From: Confluentibacter flavum
Lineage (GTDB): Bacteria > Bacteroidota > Bacteroidia > Flavobacteriales > Flavobacteriaceae
Assembly (NCBI RefSeq): GCF_002843175.1
Contig: NZ_PJEO01000018.1
Coordinates: forward strand, 1-41,979
Length of the DNA stretch: 41,979 bases
Reading direction: 5' to 3'
In this document: in pieces, positions 1 to 9,318 of the stretch
How positions within the stretch are numbered: the first letter of the stretch is position 1
How the letters are laid out: each line of letters opens with the position of its first letter
Notes under the pieces: model-generated
Databases searched by the model: none
What the model was told of the DNA's origin: nothing
What the model saw: the letters and a program-made list of their open reading frames with translations, nothing else
Position numbers and translations under genes: made by a program

Positions 1-9
1 AATAAACTA

Positions 10-34
10 CCCCGGGGCAGAGCCCCGAAGTATT
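10..34. repeat. IS200/IS605 end hairpin (tnpA 3' side)
   Basis: A 6-bp stem, CGGGGC at 13-18 with GCCCCG at 22-27, closes an AGA loop, followed by GAAGTATT-type flank. It is a direct repeat of 554-578 with three differences in 25 bases. Two of these are a compensatory G-C to A-T change within the stem, so the structure and not only the sequence is conserved. Confidence 0.75.
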
Positions 35-485
35 AGAAATCAAAAAGTGTAAGCTGAGCTTCATATACCTTTTGATATTTTATTTCTTTACCTTGATTTT
101 CAATATATTTTTTGATAACATCTTTGTTCCCGTATTGACCTACTGTGTTTGCATAGTAACCACTTGTCCAAAAGTTTCCTCCCCAAAGCTTTGTCTTCAC
201 TTCAGGAAATCGTCTGAAAATTTCTTTCGCCGTGATACTCTTTACTTTCATACAAATTTCACTCACCGACAAACTGGGAACACTTTGTATTAAAAAATGA
301 ACATGGTTTTCTTCATAACCAACTTCCACAAAATGTATTTCATAGCGTTGTGACAAATCAATACATATTTCTTTCAAACCAAATCCAACTTCCTCTGTAA
401 TAACTGAATTCCTATATTTTACAGGAAAAACTAAATGATACAGAAGTAATGTTTTGTTATGTCTTTTTAAAATATGATCATCCAT
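33..485 (-). CDS. tnpA: IS200/IS605-family transposase TnpA (HUH/Y1)
   Basis: This 150-residue protein is a Y1 HUH single-strand transposase, which nicks and rejoins single-stranded DNA at element ends through a 5'-phosphotyrosine link. The HUH metal-binding motif is His-Val-His at residues 61-63. The nucleophilic tyrosine is Tyr127 in KKYIENQ, with Gln131 one turn later, the same spacing as in IS608-type TnpA. The length is normal for the family and no stop or frameshift interrupts it, so it may be active. It is the only gene of its element and is read convergently toward the window edge. Confidence 0.92.
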   Translation of the reverse strand: MDDHILKRHNKTLLLYHLVFPVKYRNSVITEEVGFGLKEICIDLSQRYEIHFVEVGYEENHVHFLIQSVPSLSVSEICMKVKSITAKEIFRRFPEVKTKLWGGNFWTSGYYANTVGQYGNKDVIKKYIENQGKEIKYQKVYEAQLTLFDF

Positions 486-553
486 AGTTCAAAACTACAC
501 TTTTTCAAAGTGTTATGAAAAACCATCCGTTTTTCAAACTTTTCCTCTATTGT

Positions 554-578
554 CCCCGAGGCAGAGCCTCGAGGTATT
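554..578. repeat. IS200/IS605 end hairpin (tnpA 5' side)
   Basis: The stem CGAGGC at 557-562 pairs with GCCTCG at 566-571 around an AGA loop. It is the partner of the repeat at 10-34 and lies upstream of tnpA, so it is the left end of the element in the gene's orientation. Confidence 0.75.
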
Positions 579-604
579 TTCTTCGAATAAATATATTTAA
601 AAAT

Positions 605-2077
605 TTATCTCGAATAGTTAGGGGATTCATTCGTAATGGTCACATCATGTGGATGACTTTCATTAATACCACTAGACGTAATTTTTACAAACTGACCCGT
701 TTCTTTTAAGGTTTCAATATCTTTGGCACCACAATAGCCCATTCCGGCACGCAAGCCACCAACAAACTGATGGATGCTTTCATATAAATCACCCTTATAC
801 GGCACACGACCCACAATACCCTCAGGAACTAATTTTTTAATATCGTCCTCTACATCTTGAAAATAACGGTCTTTACTCCCTTCTTTCATGGCTTCCACAG
901 AACCCATTCCGCGATATGATTTGAATTTTCGTCCTTCGTAAATAATAGTCTCTCCCGGAGATTCTTTTGTACCTGCCAGCAAAGAACCTAACATGACACT
1001 ATCTGCTCCTGCGGCAATGGCCTTCGGAATATCACCTGTATAACGAATACCACCATCGGCAATCACGGGCACGCCGCTTCCTTTAATGGCAGCGGCCACT
1101 TCCAGCACAGCCGAAAACTGTGGAAATCCAACACCTGCAACCACACGCGTGGTGCAAATAGAACCTGGTCCAATACCCACTTTTACGGCATCAGCACCAG
1201 CTTCCACTAAGTATTTAGCGGCGGCAGCTGTTGCAATATTGCCAACAATGACATCCAAATCGGGAAACTTGGCTTTAATGTCTTTTAAAACACTTACCAC
1301 CCCTTTGGTATGTCCATGTGCTGTATCGATAACTACAGCATCAACTCCTGCGTTTACCAAAGCCTCAGTTCTTTCCAAAGCATCAGCGGTTACACCAATG
1401 GCAGCAGCGACACGTAAACGTCCGAATATATCTTTATTGGCATTTGGTTTTTGGGTCAATTTCGTAATATCCCTAAAGGTGATTAAACCTGATAATTTAA
1501 AATTATCATCAACAATAAGCAGTTTTTCAATTTTATGTTGTTGCAAAATAATTTCTGCATCTTTTAGTGAGGTTCCCATGGGGGCGGTTACTAAGTTTTC
1601 ACTCGTCATCACCTCAACAATAGGTCTGCTTTTTTTGTGTTCAAAACGCAAATCCCGATTAGTAACAATGCCTTTTAACACTCCATTTTCATCTACAATA
1701 GGAATACCACCAATGCCATGTTCCGCCATACTCAATTTAGCATCCTTGACAGTAGCTGTAAGTGGCAAGGTTACTGGGTCTATAATCATACCGCTTTCTG
1801 CACGCTTTACCTTTCTGACTTTTAAAGCCTGTGCTTCAATAGTCATGTTTTTATGCAATACACCAATACCACCTTCTTGAGCCATGGCAATAGCCATTTT
1901 ACTCTCGGTAACAGTATCCATAGCCGCTGAAACGATGGGAACGTTAATAGTTATGTTTCGTGTAAATTTTGTTTGGATACTAACCTCTCGAGGTAAAACT
2001 TCTGAAAAAGCGGGAACTAAAAGGACGTCGTCGTAAGTAAGACCTTCCCCTACTATTTTATTTTGATGTGCAGTCAT
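605..2077 (-). CDS. guaB: Inosine-5'-monophosphate dehydrogenase
   Basis: GuaB oxidises IMP to XMP with NAD+, the committed step of guanine nucleotide synthesis, in the cytosol. From the ATG at 2077 the protein has 490 residues, the usual length. The order is a TIM barrel with the start [20 protein letters not shown], a pair of CBS domains around residues 90-210, then the barrel again with the catalytic loop GPGSICTTR (Cys near 308) and the mobile flap near the C-terminus. An in-frame ATG at 2113 would add 12 residues, but the -7 promoter box at 2101-2108 lies inside that extension, so 2077 is preferred. It is transcribed alone and divergently from the TonB receptor gene. Confidence 0.96.
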   Translation of the reverse strand: MTAHQNKIVGEGLTYDDVLLVPAFSEVLPREVSIQTKFTRNITINVPIVSAAMDTVTESKMAIAMAQEGGIGVLHKNMTIEAQALKVRKVKRAESGMIIDPVTLPLTATVKDAKLSMAEHGIGGIPIVDENGVLKGIVTNRDLRFEHKKSRPIVEVMTSENLVTAPMGTSLKDAEIILQQHKIEKLLIVDDNFKLSGLITFRDITKLTQKPNANKDIFGRLRVAAAIGVTADALERTEALVNAGVDAVVIDTAHGHTKGVVSVLKDIKAKFPDLDVIVGNIATAAAAKYLVEAGADAVKVGIGPGSICTTRVVAGVGFPQFSAVLEVAAAIKGSGVPVIADGGIRYTGDIPKAIAAGADSVMLGSLLAGTKESPGETIIYEGRKFKSYRGMGSVEAMKEGSKDRYFQDVEDDIKKLVPEGIVGRVPYKGDLYESIHQFVGGLRAGMGYCGAKDIETLKETGQFVKITSSGINESHPHDVTITNESPNYSR

Positions 2078-2100
2078 GGCAATTACTTTATAATTGCGTG

Positions 2101-2108
2101 CAAATCTA
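2101..2108 (-). promoter_or_regulatory. Bacteroidota -7 promoter box of guaB
   Basis: The minus strand reads TAGATTTG, a match to TAnnTTTG, 23 bases before the guaB start at 2077. No clear TTTG is found at the -33 position. The box decides the start codon, because transcription would begin downstream of the ATG at 2113. Confidence 0.65.
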
Positions 2109-2274
2109 CGCATTTTTTTTCGTTTATATTTTAATTATACATAGGAAAAAAATAACATAGTAGATTCTCTTTGTCTTTGTAATTAAATAGAATTTAATAG
2201 AGAAAATAATACCATCATAAGGCGTCTATCTTTTTATGAAAACTACAATCGACCTAACTATTGATTTTATTTTT

Positions 2275-2322
2275 ATTTATTCTAAATAAATTTTGAAAAT
2301 ATGATTTTAGATATTATTTTTG
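2275..2322 (+). promoter_or_regulatory. Promoter and abutting palindromic operator of the TonB receptor gene
   Basis: The promoter is a full consensus match: TTTG at 2292-2295, a 19-base spacer, and TATTTTTG at 2315-2322. Directly before the -33 box is a perfect 7-3-7 palindrome, ATTTATT-CTA-AATAAAT (2275-2291). A second, partial copy (TCTAAATAAAT) precedes the start codon near 2354-2364. The position suggests a dimeric regulator, plausibly metal-responsive given the receptor, but its identity is not shown. Confidence 0.6.
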
Positions 2323-2362
2323 CGCCAAATTAATCATCACTATTTTTAATAAGTCTAAATAA

Positions 2363-4597
2363 ATGAAAAAACATTTACACCTCATTGCAATTTCAATTGG
2401 ATTATCCAGCATAAGCTTTGCACAACAAAACACTAAAAAAGAGACACAAACAGATTCCATTCAAAAATTGGATGAAGTCATAATTAGTGCTGATGTCATG
2501 TTAGGAAACAAATATGTAGCTAAAAATAGAACAGGATCGGCTTATTATATTTCACCTGAAGAACTAGAAAAGTTTAGTTATACGGACATCAATAGAATTT
2601 TGCGTACCGTTCCCGGAGTAAATATATATGAAGAAGACGGTTTTGGGTTACGTCCGAATATCAGTTTACGTGGTACTTCCCCTGAGCGTAGTTCAAAAAT
2701 AACCATTATGGAAGATGGTGTTTTAATTGCTCCAGCGCCTTACAGTGCGCCTGCTGCTTATTATTTTCCAACAGTCGCCCGCATGTCGGCCATAGAAATC
2801 CTAAAAGGCAGTAGTCAAGTCCAATATGGCCCTTTTACTTCTGGTGGTGCGATCAATATGGTTTCTACACAAATTCCAGAAACATTTAATGGGTCTGTCA
2901 GAGCTAGTTATGGCAGCTTCAATACAGGACAATTACATGCTAAAGTAGGCGACAGTAAAGCCAATTTTGGCTATATGGTAGAGTACCTTAATTATAATTC
3001 TGATGGCTTTAAAAATCTACCCAATGGCAGCGACACAGGATTTGATAAAAATGATGTTGTAACAAAATTCAGAATAAACAGCAGTAAAGAAGCAAAACTT
3101 CAACAAGCATTTGAAATAAAATTTCAGTATTCGGATGAAGTATCAGACGAAACCTATTTAGGATTGACCAATGCCGATTTCGAAAGCTCGCCTTTCAGCC
3201 GTTATGCAGGGTCTCAAGTGGATAAAATGACCACCGATCATATCCAATTACAATTGACCCATTTAGTAGATATCAACCCCAATTTCAGAATTACAACCAA
3301 TGGTTATTACAATGGTTTTTCAAGAAACTGGTACAAGTTGAATGATGTTACATTTAATGGTGAAAAAGTAGGTATTTCATCAATACTTAAAGACCCAACG
3401 ACCTACTCAAACCATTTTTCTGTAATAAGAGGGGATACAAACAGTAGTGACAATGCTTTTGGAGTAAAAGCCAATAACAGAAAATATGTGTCGAAAGGGG
3501 TTCAAACTAAATTGGATTACCACTGGTATGGAAACAACACATTCCACGATATTGAAGTTGGAGTACGTTACCACTTCGACGAAGAAGACCGTTTTCAATG
3601 GGTTGATGGCTACAATATTTTAGACGGACACATGAATCTTACCAACGCAGGCATACCGGGAACAGACGCAAACCGTATAAGCGATGCCAATGCTTTTGCT
3701 GCATTTGCCTTATATAAATTAAAATATAAAAACCTGACCCTTACACCAGGTATTCGTTATGAGAATATGACCTTATCACAGGCCAATTTCGGTTCTAATG
3801 ATATTAATAGAACAGGTAGCAACCTCTCCTCTAGAGAAAATAAAGTAGATATCTTTATACCTGGAATTGGTTTTAACTATAACTTCTCCAATAATATATC
3901 AACTTTTGGTGGCGTACACAAAGGGTTTTCACCTCCAAGCAATCAACCCGGACAAAAAGCTGAGGAAAGTATCAATTACGAATTGGGTACACGCTTCAAC
4001 ATTCTTGGTATTGGTGGAGAACTGGTAGGTTTTTATAATGATTACAGTAATTTGCTGGGAAGTGACTTGGCAGCATCAGGAGGTACAGGTTCTTTAGAAC
4101 AATTCAATGCTGGTGAAGTCGTTGTAAAGGGTCTTGAAGTACTTCTAAACTACAATTTGCTTCCCAAAACATCTAAATTTGCTTTACCTATATCTTTTGG
4201 TTATACCTTTACTGATACAGAACTTTTAAACAGTTTTGAAAGTAGTGATGAACTTTGGGGAGATGTTACCAAAGGGGATGAATTACCATATATCTCTAAA
4301 CACCAATTTAATGCTGTCATTTCCATAGAGCATAGCAGATTTGAACTTAACCTAAGCGGTCGTTACAATGGCCAGTTTAGAACCATTGCTGGAACAGGAA
4401 ATTTTCTAGAAAATGAAAGTGTGGACTCTAATTTCATTTTTGATTTTTCAGGAAAATACCACTTCAACAAACACATAAGCCTTACTGGGAATATTATTAA
4501 TCTATTGGATGAAACCTATGCCGTATCTCGTGTTCCCTCTGGTTTACGTCCCGGACATCCCTTTGGAGCTTACGGAGGTCTAGAAATCAGATTTTAA
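2363..4597 (+). CDS. TonB-dependent receptor, FecA-like
   Basis: This is an outer-membrane gated porin of 744 residues that imports a ligand using TonB energy; its relatives take up ferric citrate or other siderophores. A signal peptide covers about residues 1-20 (cleavage after SFA). A TonB-box-like segment LDEVIISAD follows, then the plug domain (about residues 45-170, with VPGVNIYEEDG and SLRGTSPERS), then a 22-strand barrel ending in GGLEIRF with a C-terminal Phe. It lacks the N-terminal signalling domain of E. coli FecA and the carboxypeptidase-like domain of SusC-type receptors, so transmembrane sigma signalling is unlikely. It is monocistronic with a terminator at 4620-4653. The substrate is not determined by sequence. 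Confidence 0.9.
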   Translation: MKKHLHLIAISIGLSSISFAQQNTKKETQTDSIQKLDEVIISADVMLGNKYVAKNRTGSAYYISPEELEKFSYTDINRILRTVPGVNIYEEDGFGLRPNISLRGTSPERSSKITIMEDGVLIAPAPYSAPAAYYFPTVARMSAIEILKGSSQVQYGPFTSGGAINMVSTQIPETFNGSVRASYGSFNTGQLHAKVGDSKANFGYMVEYLNYNSDGFKNLPNGSDTGFDKNDVVTKFRINSSKEAKLQQAFEIKFQYSDEVSDETYLGLTNADFESSPFSRYAGSQVDKMTTDHIQLQLTHLVDINPNFRITTNGYYNGFSRNWYKLNDVTFNGEKVGISSILKDPTTYSNHFSVIRGDTNSSDNAFGVKANNRKYVSKGVQTKLDYHWYGNNTFHDIEVGVRYHFDEEDRFQWVDGYNILDGHMNLTNAGIPGTDANRISDANAFAAFALYKLKYKNLTLTPGIRYENMTLSQANFGSNDINRTGSNLSSRENKVDIFIPGIGFNYNFSNNISTFGGVHKGFSPPSNQPGQKAEESINYELGTRFNILGIGGELVGFYNDYSNLLGSDLAASGGTGSLEQFNAGEVVVKGLEVLLNYNLLPKTSKFALPISFGYTFTDTELLNSFESSDELWGDVTKGDELPYISKHQFNAVISIEHSRFELNLSGRYNGQFRTIAGTGNFLENESVDSNFIFDFSGKYHFNKHISLTGNIINLLDETYAVSRVPSGLRPGHPFGAYGGLEIRF

Positions 4598-4619
4598 TTT
4601 AGACTGAACATTTTATTTT

Positions 4620-4653
4620 AAAAAGAGTATCGTTTATAAGCGGCACTCTTTTT
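4620..4653. terminator. Bidirectional terminator between receptor and HMG-CoA lyase genes
   Basis: AAAAAGAGT (4620-4628) pairs with ACTCTTTTT (4645-4653) around a 16-base loop, with a T-run on both strands. It separates two convergent genes; the minus-strand gene's stop codon begins immediately next to it. Confidence 0.75.
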
Positions 4654-5517
4654 TTAGTGGTACATACTAAAAATCTTAGTCACCTCATTATGAGCACTTT
4701 CAAAACTTAAAGCGTTTAAATTATTTACTTTTTTAGATGTAAAATAAGAGAGTAATTTTTCTGTAGGCATATTGCCCGTTAGTTCGTCTTTAGCCATGGG
4801 GCAACCACCAAATCCTTGAATGGCACCATCAAACCGTTTACAACCGGCTTTGTAGGCAGCGTCCACTTTTTCAAACCAAGATTCATAAGTTGTGTGTAGA
4901 TGGGCTCCGAACTCAATATCTGGATATAAAGGAATTAAATTTGAAAATAAATAATGAATATTTTCTGGATTAGACGTGCCTATGGTATCGCTAAGCGATA
5001 TTATTTTTACGCCCATTTTAGACAATTTATCAGTCCACTCCCCTACGATGTCAACATTCCAAGGATCTCCATACGGATTCCCAAATCCCATGGATAAATA
5101 AGCCACAACCTGTTTATTGGTTTTATTTGAAATATTTAAAATTTCATCCAAAATTAAAACCGATTGCGCAATGGTTTTATGGGTATTACGCATTTGAAAG
5201 TTTTCAGATATAGAAAAAGGATATCCCAAATAATCTATTTCCGAGAATTGCGATGCTTCTTCTGAACCTCTTTCATTAGCAACAATGGCTAATAATTTAC
5301 TTTTAGTACTGCTTAAATCCAATTTTGATAATACCAATGCCGTATCGGCCATTTGCGGAATGGCCTTGGGGGACACAAAACTTCCAAAGTCTATGGTATC
5401 AAATCCGACACGCAATAATGATTGTATGTACTGAACCTTAGCCTCTGTTGGGATGACCATTTTTATACCCTGCATGGCATCTCTGGGGCATTCAATAATT
5501 TTAATTTGATTTGCCAT
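4654..5517 (-). CDS. Hydroxymethylglutaryl-CoA lyase family protein
   Basis: Family members cleave (S)-HMG-CoA to acetoacetate and acetyl-CoA, the last step of leucine breakdown, in the cytosol. The 287-residue protein is a DRE-TIM aldolase-like barrel. It starts IKIIECPRDAMQG, where the usual pattern is EVGPRDGLQ, so the catalytic Arg-Asp pair is kept. SLSDTIGTSNPE, the metal-binding HLHTTYE and the lyase signature GFGGCPMAKDELTGN (with the active-site Cys) follow. This separates it from isopropylmalate and citramalate synthases. Its first glycine and the HxHxT context differ from the best-studied enzymes, so substrate identity is family-level. No leucine-pathway genes adjoin it. Confidence 0.85.
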   Translation of the reverse strand: MANQIKIIECPRDAMQGIKMVIPTEAKVQYIQSLLRVGFDTIDFGSFVSPKAIPQMADTALVLSKLDLSSTKSKLLAIVANERGSEEASQFSEIDYLGYPFSISENFQMRNTHKTIAQSVLILDEILNISNKTNKQVVAYLSMGFGNPYGDPWNVDIVGEWTDKLSKMGVKIISLSDTIGTSNPENIHYLFSNLIPLYPDIEFGAHLHTTYESWFEKVDAAYKAGCKRFDGAIQGFGGCPMAKDELTGNMPTEKLLSYFTSKKVNNLNALSFESAHNEVTKIFSMYH

Positions 5518-5712
5518 CTATCACTTAAAATAAGGATGATAAAAATACTATTATTTTTGAGAAGCTTTAATTTTTAATGACACTATCCACTTATAAACTA
5601 AGTTTGACAAATTTATTATAAATGAAATTCATCTCAATGAATGATGTAATGTTGAATAATCGATAAAAATAACAGTATAACGTTTATATTATAGTTAGGT
5701 TTAGTTTAAGGA

Positions 5713-5720
5713 TACATTTG
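5713..5720 (+). promoter_or_regulatory. -7 promoter box of the M43-type protease gene
   Basis: TACATTTG matches TAnnTTTG. It overlaps the first possible start codon (TTG 5718) and places the transcript start near 5725, which favours the ATG at 5742. Confidence 0.55.
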
Positions 5721-5741
5721 GGTAAAATGTTTCGCCCCCCA

Positions 5742-6905
5742 ATGAATCTTTTTAAAACAAAAATTAGTATTCTACTTGTTTCGATGTCATTATCGACAAC
5801 TTTTCATCTCTCATCCCAAAATAATTCAGACTACAGTTGTGGGACAACTACTAGTACAGAATCTCTTGAATTTTACAATAGCATACGATCTGAAATTAAT
5901 AAAAGTGAAAAAAGTTTTATGGCTAAATCTTCTTCTGCAAAAGGAGCTCATGACATAAAAGTTGAACATATTCCGATTAAAGCCCACATTATTAGAACAT
6001 CTCAAGGAAGTTATGGTTTAGATGTGGATGATTTAAACCAAACTATTGATAATCTTAACGCCCTTTTTAAAGATATTTATATTCAGTTTTCATTAAGTGG
6101 CAATATCAATTATATTGATAATGATGCTTTTTACCATTTTAACAAAAGCGATGAAAGTGAATTGACAAAAAACAATTATACAGAAGGGGCATTGAATATT
6201 TATTTTGCAAATAACCTAAAAAATGAATCCAATAATAATATTTGTGGTTATGCAAACATTACCAAGAATACCAATATCATTTTTATGCAAAACAGTTGTG
6301 CTATCAACGATTCTTCATTGGCACATGAAATAGGTCATATTTTATCTTTGATACATACCCACGGACCAAACGACGATATGACTACTGAGTTAGTAAATGG
6401 GAACAATTGTGATACTGATGGCGATGGTATTTGTGACACTCCAGCCGACCCAAAATTAGGTTCAAACAATCTGGATTCTTGCAACTATATAGGAATCGAA
6501 ACTGATGCTAATGGAGATAAATATCAACCAGATACTTACAACATGATGTCTTATTCCTATAAAGGATGTAGAACCCAATTCTCAAATCAGCAAAAGGCCA
6601 GAATGTATGCATTTTTTCAATTTATAAAAATGCAGTTTACTGAAGCTACTACAGAGGATGATAAAGCAACTTCCTCATTGGCTCAGATAAAAATTTATCC
6701 AAATCCTGTTTCAAACGGAACATTGAACATCCATTCAGCAATAGATAGTGCCACTGATTATCAAATATCAAACTTTTATGGTCAAGTATTGTCGCAAGGG
6801 CAGCTTACCAATAAACAAATTGACGTTAATAACTTATCGTCAGGAACGTATTTGTTGATTCTGAATAATGGAAATTCCAGAGTGGTTAAAAAGTTCGTTA
6901 AGTAA
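5742..6905 (+). CDS. Secreted zinc metalloprotease (M43/pappalysin-like) with T9SS sorting tail
   Basis: This is a secreted metzincin-type endopeptidase, probably exported across the outer membrane by T9SS. From the ATG at 5742 (387 residues) there is a signal peptide up to about residue 26. The zinc motif HEIGHILSLIH follows (His195, Glu196, His199, His205), then a Cys-rich DTDGDGICDTPADP segment typical of Bacteroidota M43 enzymes, and the Met-turn YNMMSYS. The C-terminal 75 residues begin IKIYPNPVSNG and end RVVKKFVK, a type A T9SS sorting domain removed or lipid-linked at the surface. Earlier starts (TTG 5718, ATG 5727) lie in the promoter region. Its stop is one base from the convergent pyrD stop. 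Confidence 0.88.
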   Translation: MNLFKTKISILLVSMSLSTTFHLSSQNNSDYSCGTTTSTESLEFYNSIRSEINKSEKSFMAKSSSAKGAHDIKVEHIPIKAHIIRTSQGSYGLDVDDLNQTIDNLNALFKDIYIQFSLSGNINYIDNDAFYHFNKSDESELTKNNYTEGALNIYFANNLKNESNNNICGYANITKNTNIIFMQNSCAINDSSLAHEIGHILSLIHTHGPNDDMTTELVNGNNCDTDGDGICDTPADPKLGSNNLDSCNYIGIETDANGDKYQPDTYNMMSYSYKGCRTQFSNQQKARMYAFFQFIKMQFTEATTEDDKATSSLAQIKIYPNPVSNGTLNIHSAIDSATDYQISNFYGQVLSQGQLTNKQIDVNNLSSGTYLLILNNGNSRVVKKFVK

Positions 6906-6906
6906 C

Positions 6907-7923
6907 TTACTTTTTAATCAAAGCCTTATTGATATCCTTAATGAGTTTTGGACCCTCGTATATAAATCCTGTATATAACTGTATTAAATCGGCACCAGCT
7001 TCCAATTTTTCCAGAGCATCTTCAACAGTGTGAATACCTCCAACGCCAATAATCGGAAATGCCTTGTTGCTTTTTTCTGCCAAAAACCGAATGACTTCAG
7101 TGGAACGATTTGTTAGAGGTTTACCACTTAACCCGCCCATTTCAGTTTTGCTTTCAGACGTTAAACCGTCTCGTAGGATGGTTGTATTGGTTGCTATAAT
7201 ACCATCAATTTTCGTTTCTGCAACAATATCAATAATATCCAACAATTGTTCATTGGTTAAATCTGGAGCAATTTTTAATAAAATAGGCTTCCTTTGTTTA
7301 TGGCCAGCATTTTCAATCTGTAACTCTTTTAAAAGATTCGTTAATGGCTCTTTATCTTGTAAATCCCTTAAATTAGGCGTGTTTGGCGAACTTACATTCA
7401 CTACAAAATAATCCACATAATCAAACAACGCTTTGAAACAGATTTTATAATCATCTCCAGCATCTTCATTAGGTGTTAATTTATTTTTTCCAATATTGCC
7501 ACCGATTAAAACATGTTTGTTTGTTTTTAATCGTTTCACAGCGTCCTCAACACCGCCGTTATTAAATCCCATGCGATTGATAATAGCCGAATCTTCCTTT
7601 AAGCGGAACAATCTCTTTTTAGGATTTCCCGGTTGGGCTTTTGGTGTTAATGTACCAATTTCAATAAAACCGAATCCTAGGTTTGACAACTCATTAAATA
7701 ACTTGGCATCTTTATCAAATCCCGCAGCTAAACCAATAGGGTTTTTAAATGTCAATCCGAATAATTCTTTTTCTAAAGAAGTATCTTCAACTTGATATAA
7801 TTTTTTAACAATATTTGAAACAAAAGGAATCTTGTTTAAAAAACGAATCAGCGAAAACGTAAAGTAATGAACATCTTCAGGGTCAAACCAAAATAAAATG
7901 GGACGGATAATTAATTTATACAT
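6907..7923 (-). CDS. pyrD: Dihydroorotate dehydrogenase (quinone), class 2
   Basis: PyrD oxidises dihydroorotate to orotate with FMN and passes electrons to menaquinone at the inner membrane, the fourth step of pyrimidine synthesis. The preferred start at 7923 gives 338 residues, beginning [20 protein letters not shown], the membrane-associating helix specific to class 2. Barrel motifs include [30 protein letters not shown]-like text, NRMGFNN, and [12 protein letters not shown] with the catalytic Ser typical of class 2 (class 1 has Cys). An upstream ATG at 7983 would add 20 residues, but a -7 promoter box lies in that extension. Monocistronic, convergent with the protease gene. Confidence 0.96.
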   Translation of the reverse strand: MYKLIIRPILFWFDPEDVHYFTFSLIRFLNKIPFVSNIVKKLYQVEDTSLEKELFGLTFKNPIGLAAGFDKDAKLFNELSNLGFGFIEIGTLTPKAQPGNPKKRLFRLKEDSAIINRMGFNNGGVEDAVKRLKTNKHVLIGGNIGKNKLTPNEDAGDDYKICFKALFDYVDYFVVNVSSPNTPNLRDLQDKEPLTNLLKELQIENAGHKQRKPILLKIAPDLTNEQLLDIIDIVAETKIDGIIATNTTILRDGLTSESKTEMGGLSGKPLTNRSTEVIRFLAEKSNKAFPIIGVGGIHTVEDALEKLEAGADLIQLYTGFIYEGPKLIKDINKALIKK

Positions 7924-7943
7924 AGTGAAGTTGAATTCTGTCG

Positions 7944-7951
7944 CAAAAATA
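7944..7951 (-). promoter_or_regulatory. -7 promoter box of pyrD
   Basis: The minus strand reads TATTTTTG, a TAnnTTTG match, 20 bases before the ATG at 7923. It supports that start over 7983. No convincing TTTG stands 19 bases further upstream. Confidence 0.6.
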
Positions 7952-8061
7952 CCATTCATTTCATAAAAAACAGCATGAAGCATTTGAAAATTAATAGTAT
8001 TTTTGAGCTAATTATTTGCAAAAAATTAGTCCACTAAAAACCTCAGATAAAATCTATTAAA

Positions 8062-9300
8062 ATGATTGATAAACAACATATTATAAATCGATTTATAAGT
8101 TACGTTACCGTCGACACTCAATCAAATCCGGATAGTGGAACAACTCCAAGCACCGAAAAACAATGGCATTTGGCAAATAAATTAGCGGAAGAATTAAAAG
8201 CCATTGGGATGCAAGACGTCAGCATAGATGAGAACGCCTATATTATGGCAACATTACCAAGCAATGTTATGCATGATGTTCCAACCATTGGTTTTATTTC
8301 ACATTTTGATACGTCACCAGATTTTACCGCAACCAACGTTAAACCTCAAATTATTGAAAAATATAATGGACAGGATATTGTTTTAAATGCCGCTGAAAAT
8401 ATTATATTATCGCCAGATTATTTTGAAGATTTACACCTTTATAAAGGGCAAACCTTAATTACGACAGACGGCACAACGCTTTTAGGCGCTGATGATAAAG
8501 CGGGTATTTGTGAAATTATGACGGCCATGGAATATTTAATCCATCATCCAAAGATTAAACATGGCACCATTAAAGTTGGTTTTACGCCCGATGAAGAAAT
8601 AGGACGAGGTGCCCATAAATTTGATGTCAAAAAATTTGGAGCCGATTGGGCTTATACTATGGATGGCAGCCAGGTTGGCGAACTGGAATATGAAAATTTT
8701 AACGCTGCTAGTGCCAAAGTTCGTGTTAAAGGTAAAAGTGTGCATCCAGGTTATGCGAAAGGCAAAATGGTTAATTCGCTATATATTGCTACTGAATTCA
8801 TAAACTCACTACCTAGAATGGAAACACCCGAACATACCGATGAGTATCAAGGTTTTTTTCATTTACATGGTGTAAAAGGGGATGTTGAGGAAACCGAATT
8901 GCAATATATTATCCGTGATCACAACCTTGGGCATTTTAAAGCGCGCAAAGACATGATGCTTAAACTCACAGATGAGCTTAATTCACAATACGAAGAAGAT
9001 ATTATAAGTATTGAGATTAAGGATCAATATTTTAATATGAGAGAAAAAGTAGAACCAGTGATGCATATTGTAGATATCGCCGAAGAAGCCATGAAACAAT
9101 TAGACATTAAACCCCTCATAAAACCTATTCGTGGCGGTACTGATGGATCTCAACTCAGCTATATGGGATTACCTTGCCCAAATATTTTTGCTGGAGGCCA
9201 TAATTTTCATGGGCGTTATGAGTATGTTCCTGTGGAAAGCATGATTAAAGCAACCCAAGTGATTTGTAAAATTGCGGAATTGACTGCATTAGAAAATTAA
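8062..9300 (+). CDS. pepT: Peptidase T (tripeptide aminopeptidase)
   Basis: PepT is a cytosolic M20B dizinc aminopeptidase that removes the N-terminal residue from tripeptides. The protein has 412 residues, the family length. Zinc ligands and catalytic residues are visible in [12 protein letters not shown] (His, Asp), LLGADDKAG (bridging Asp), [10 protein letters not shown] (catalytic Glu and metal Glu), YTMDGS (Asp) and [12 protein letters not shown] (His). The dimerisation lid lies between about residues 210 and 320 ([19 protein letters not shown]). The MOSC gene follows after 18 bases on the same strand, so they probably share a transcript. The 138-base gap to pyrD holds the divergent starts. 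Confidence 0.95.
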   Translation: MIDKQHIINRFISYVTVDTQSNPDSGTTPSTEKQWHLANKLAEELKAIGMQDVSIDENAYIMATLPSNVMHDVPTIGFISHFDTSPDFTATNVKPQIIEKYNGQDIVLNAAENIILSPDYFEDLHLYKGQTLITTDGTTLLGADDKAGICEIMTAMEYLIHHPKIKHGTIKVGFTPDEEIGRGAHKFDVKKFGADWAYTMDGSQVGELEYENFNAASAKVRVKGKSVHPGYAKGKMVNSLYIATEFINSLPRMETPEHTDEYQGFFHLHGVKGDVEETELQYIIRDHNLGHFKARKDMMLKLTDELNSQYEEDIISIEIKDQYFNMREKVEPVMHIVDIAEEAMKQLDIKPLIKPIRGGTDGSQLSYMGLPCPNIFAGGHNFHGRYEYVPVESMIKATQVICKIAELTALEN

Positions 9301-9318
9301 GCTATTGTTTTATAAGCC

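Larger units (their letters stand above)
10..578 (-). mobile_element. IS200/IS605-family insertion sequence (tnpA only)
   Basis: A compact element of about 570 bases holds one Y1 transposase gene on the minus strand between two near-identical imperfect-hairpin repeats (10-34 and 554-578) in the same orientation. Single-strand transposing IS200/IS605 elements carry such subterminal hairpins and no terminal inverted repeats, which fits. No tnpB/iscB accessory gene is present. The exact cleavage sites are not resolved, so the ends are those of the repeats and the true element may extend a few bases beyond. It lies 27 bases beyond the stop codon of guaB and does not disrupt a recognisable gene. 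Confidence 0.8.

Noticed and set aside
1086-1880. Long plus-strand frame (264 codons) opposite guaB
   Set aside because: It is the shadow of a well-conserved minus-strand gene and has no promoter or recognisable protein motif.
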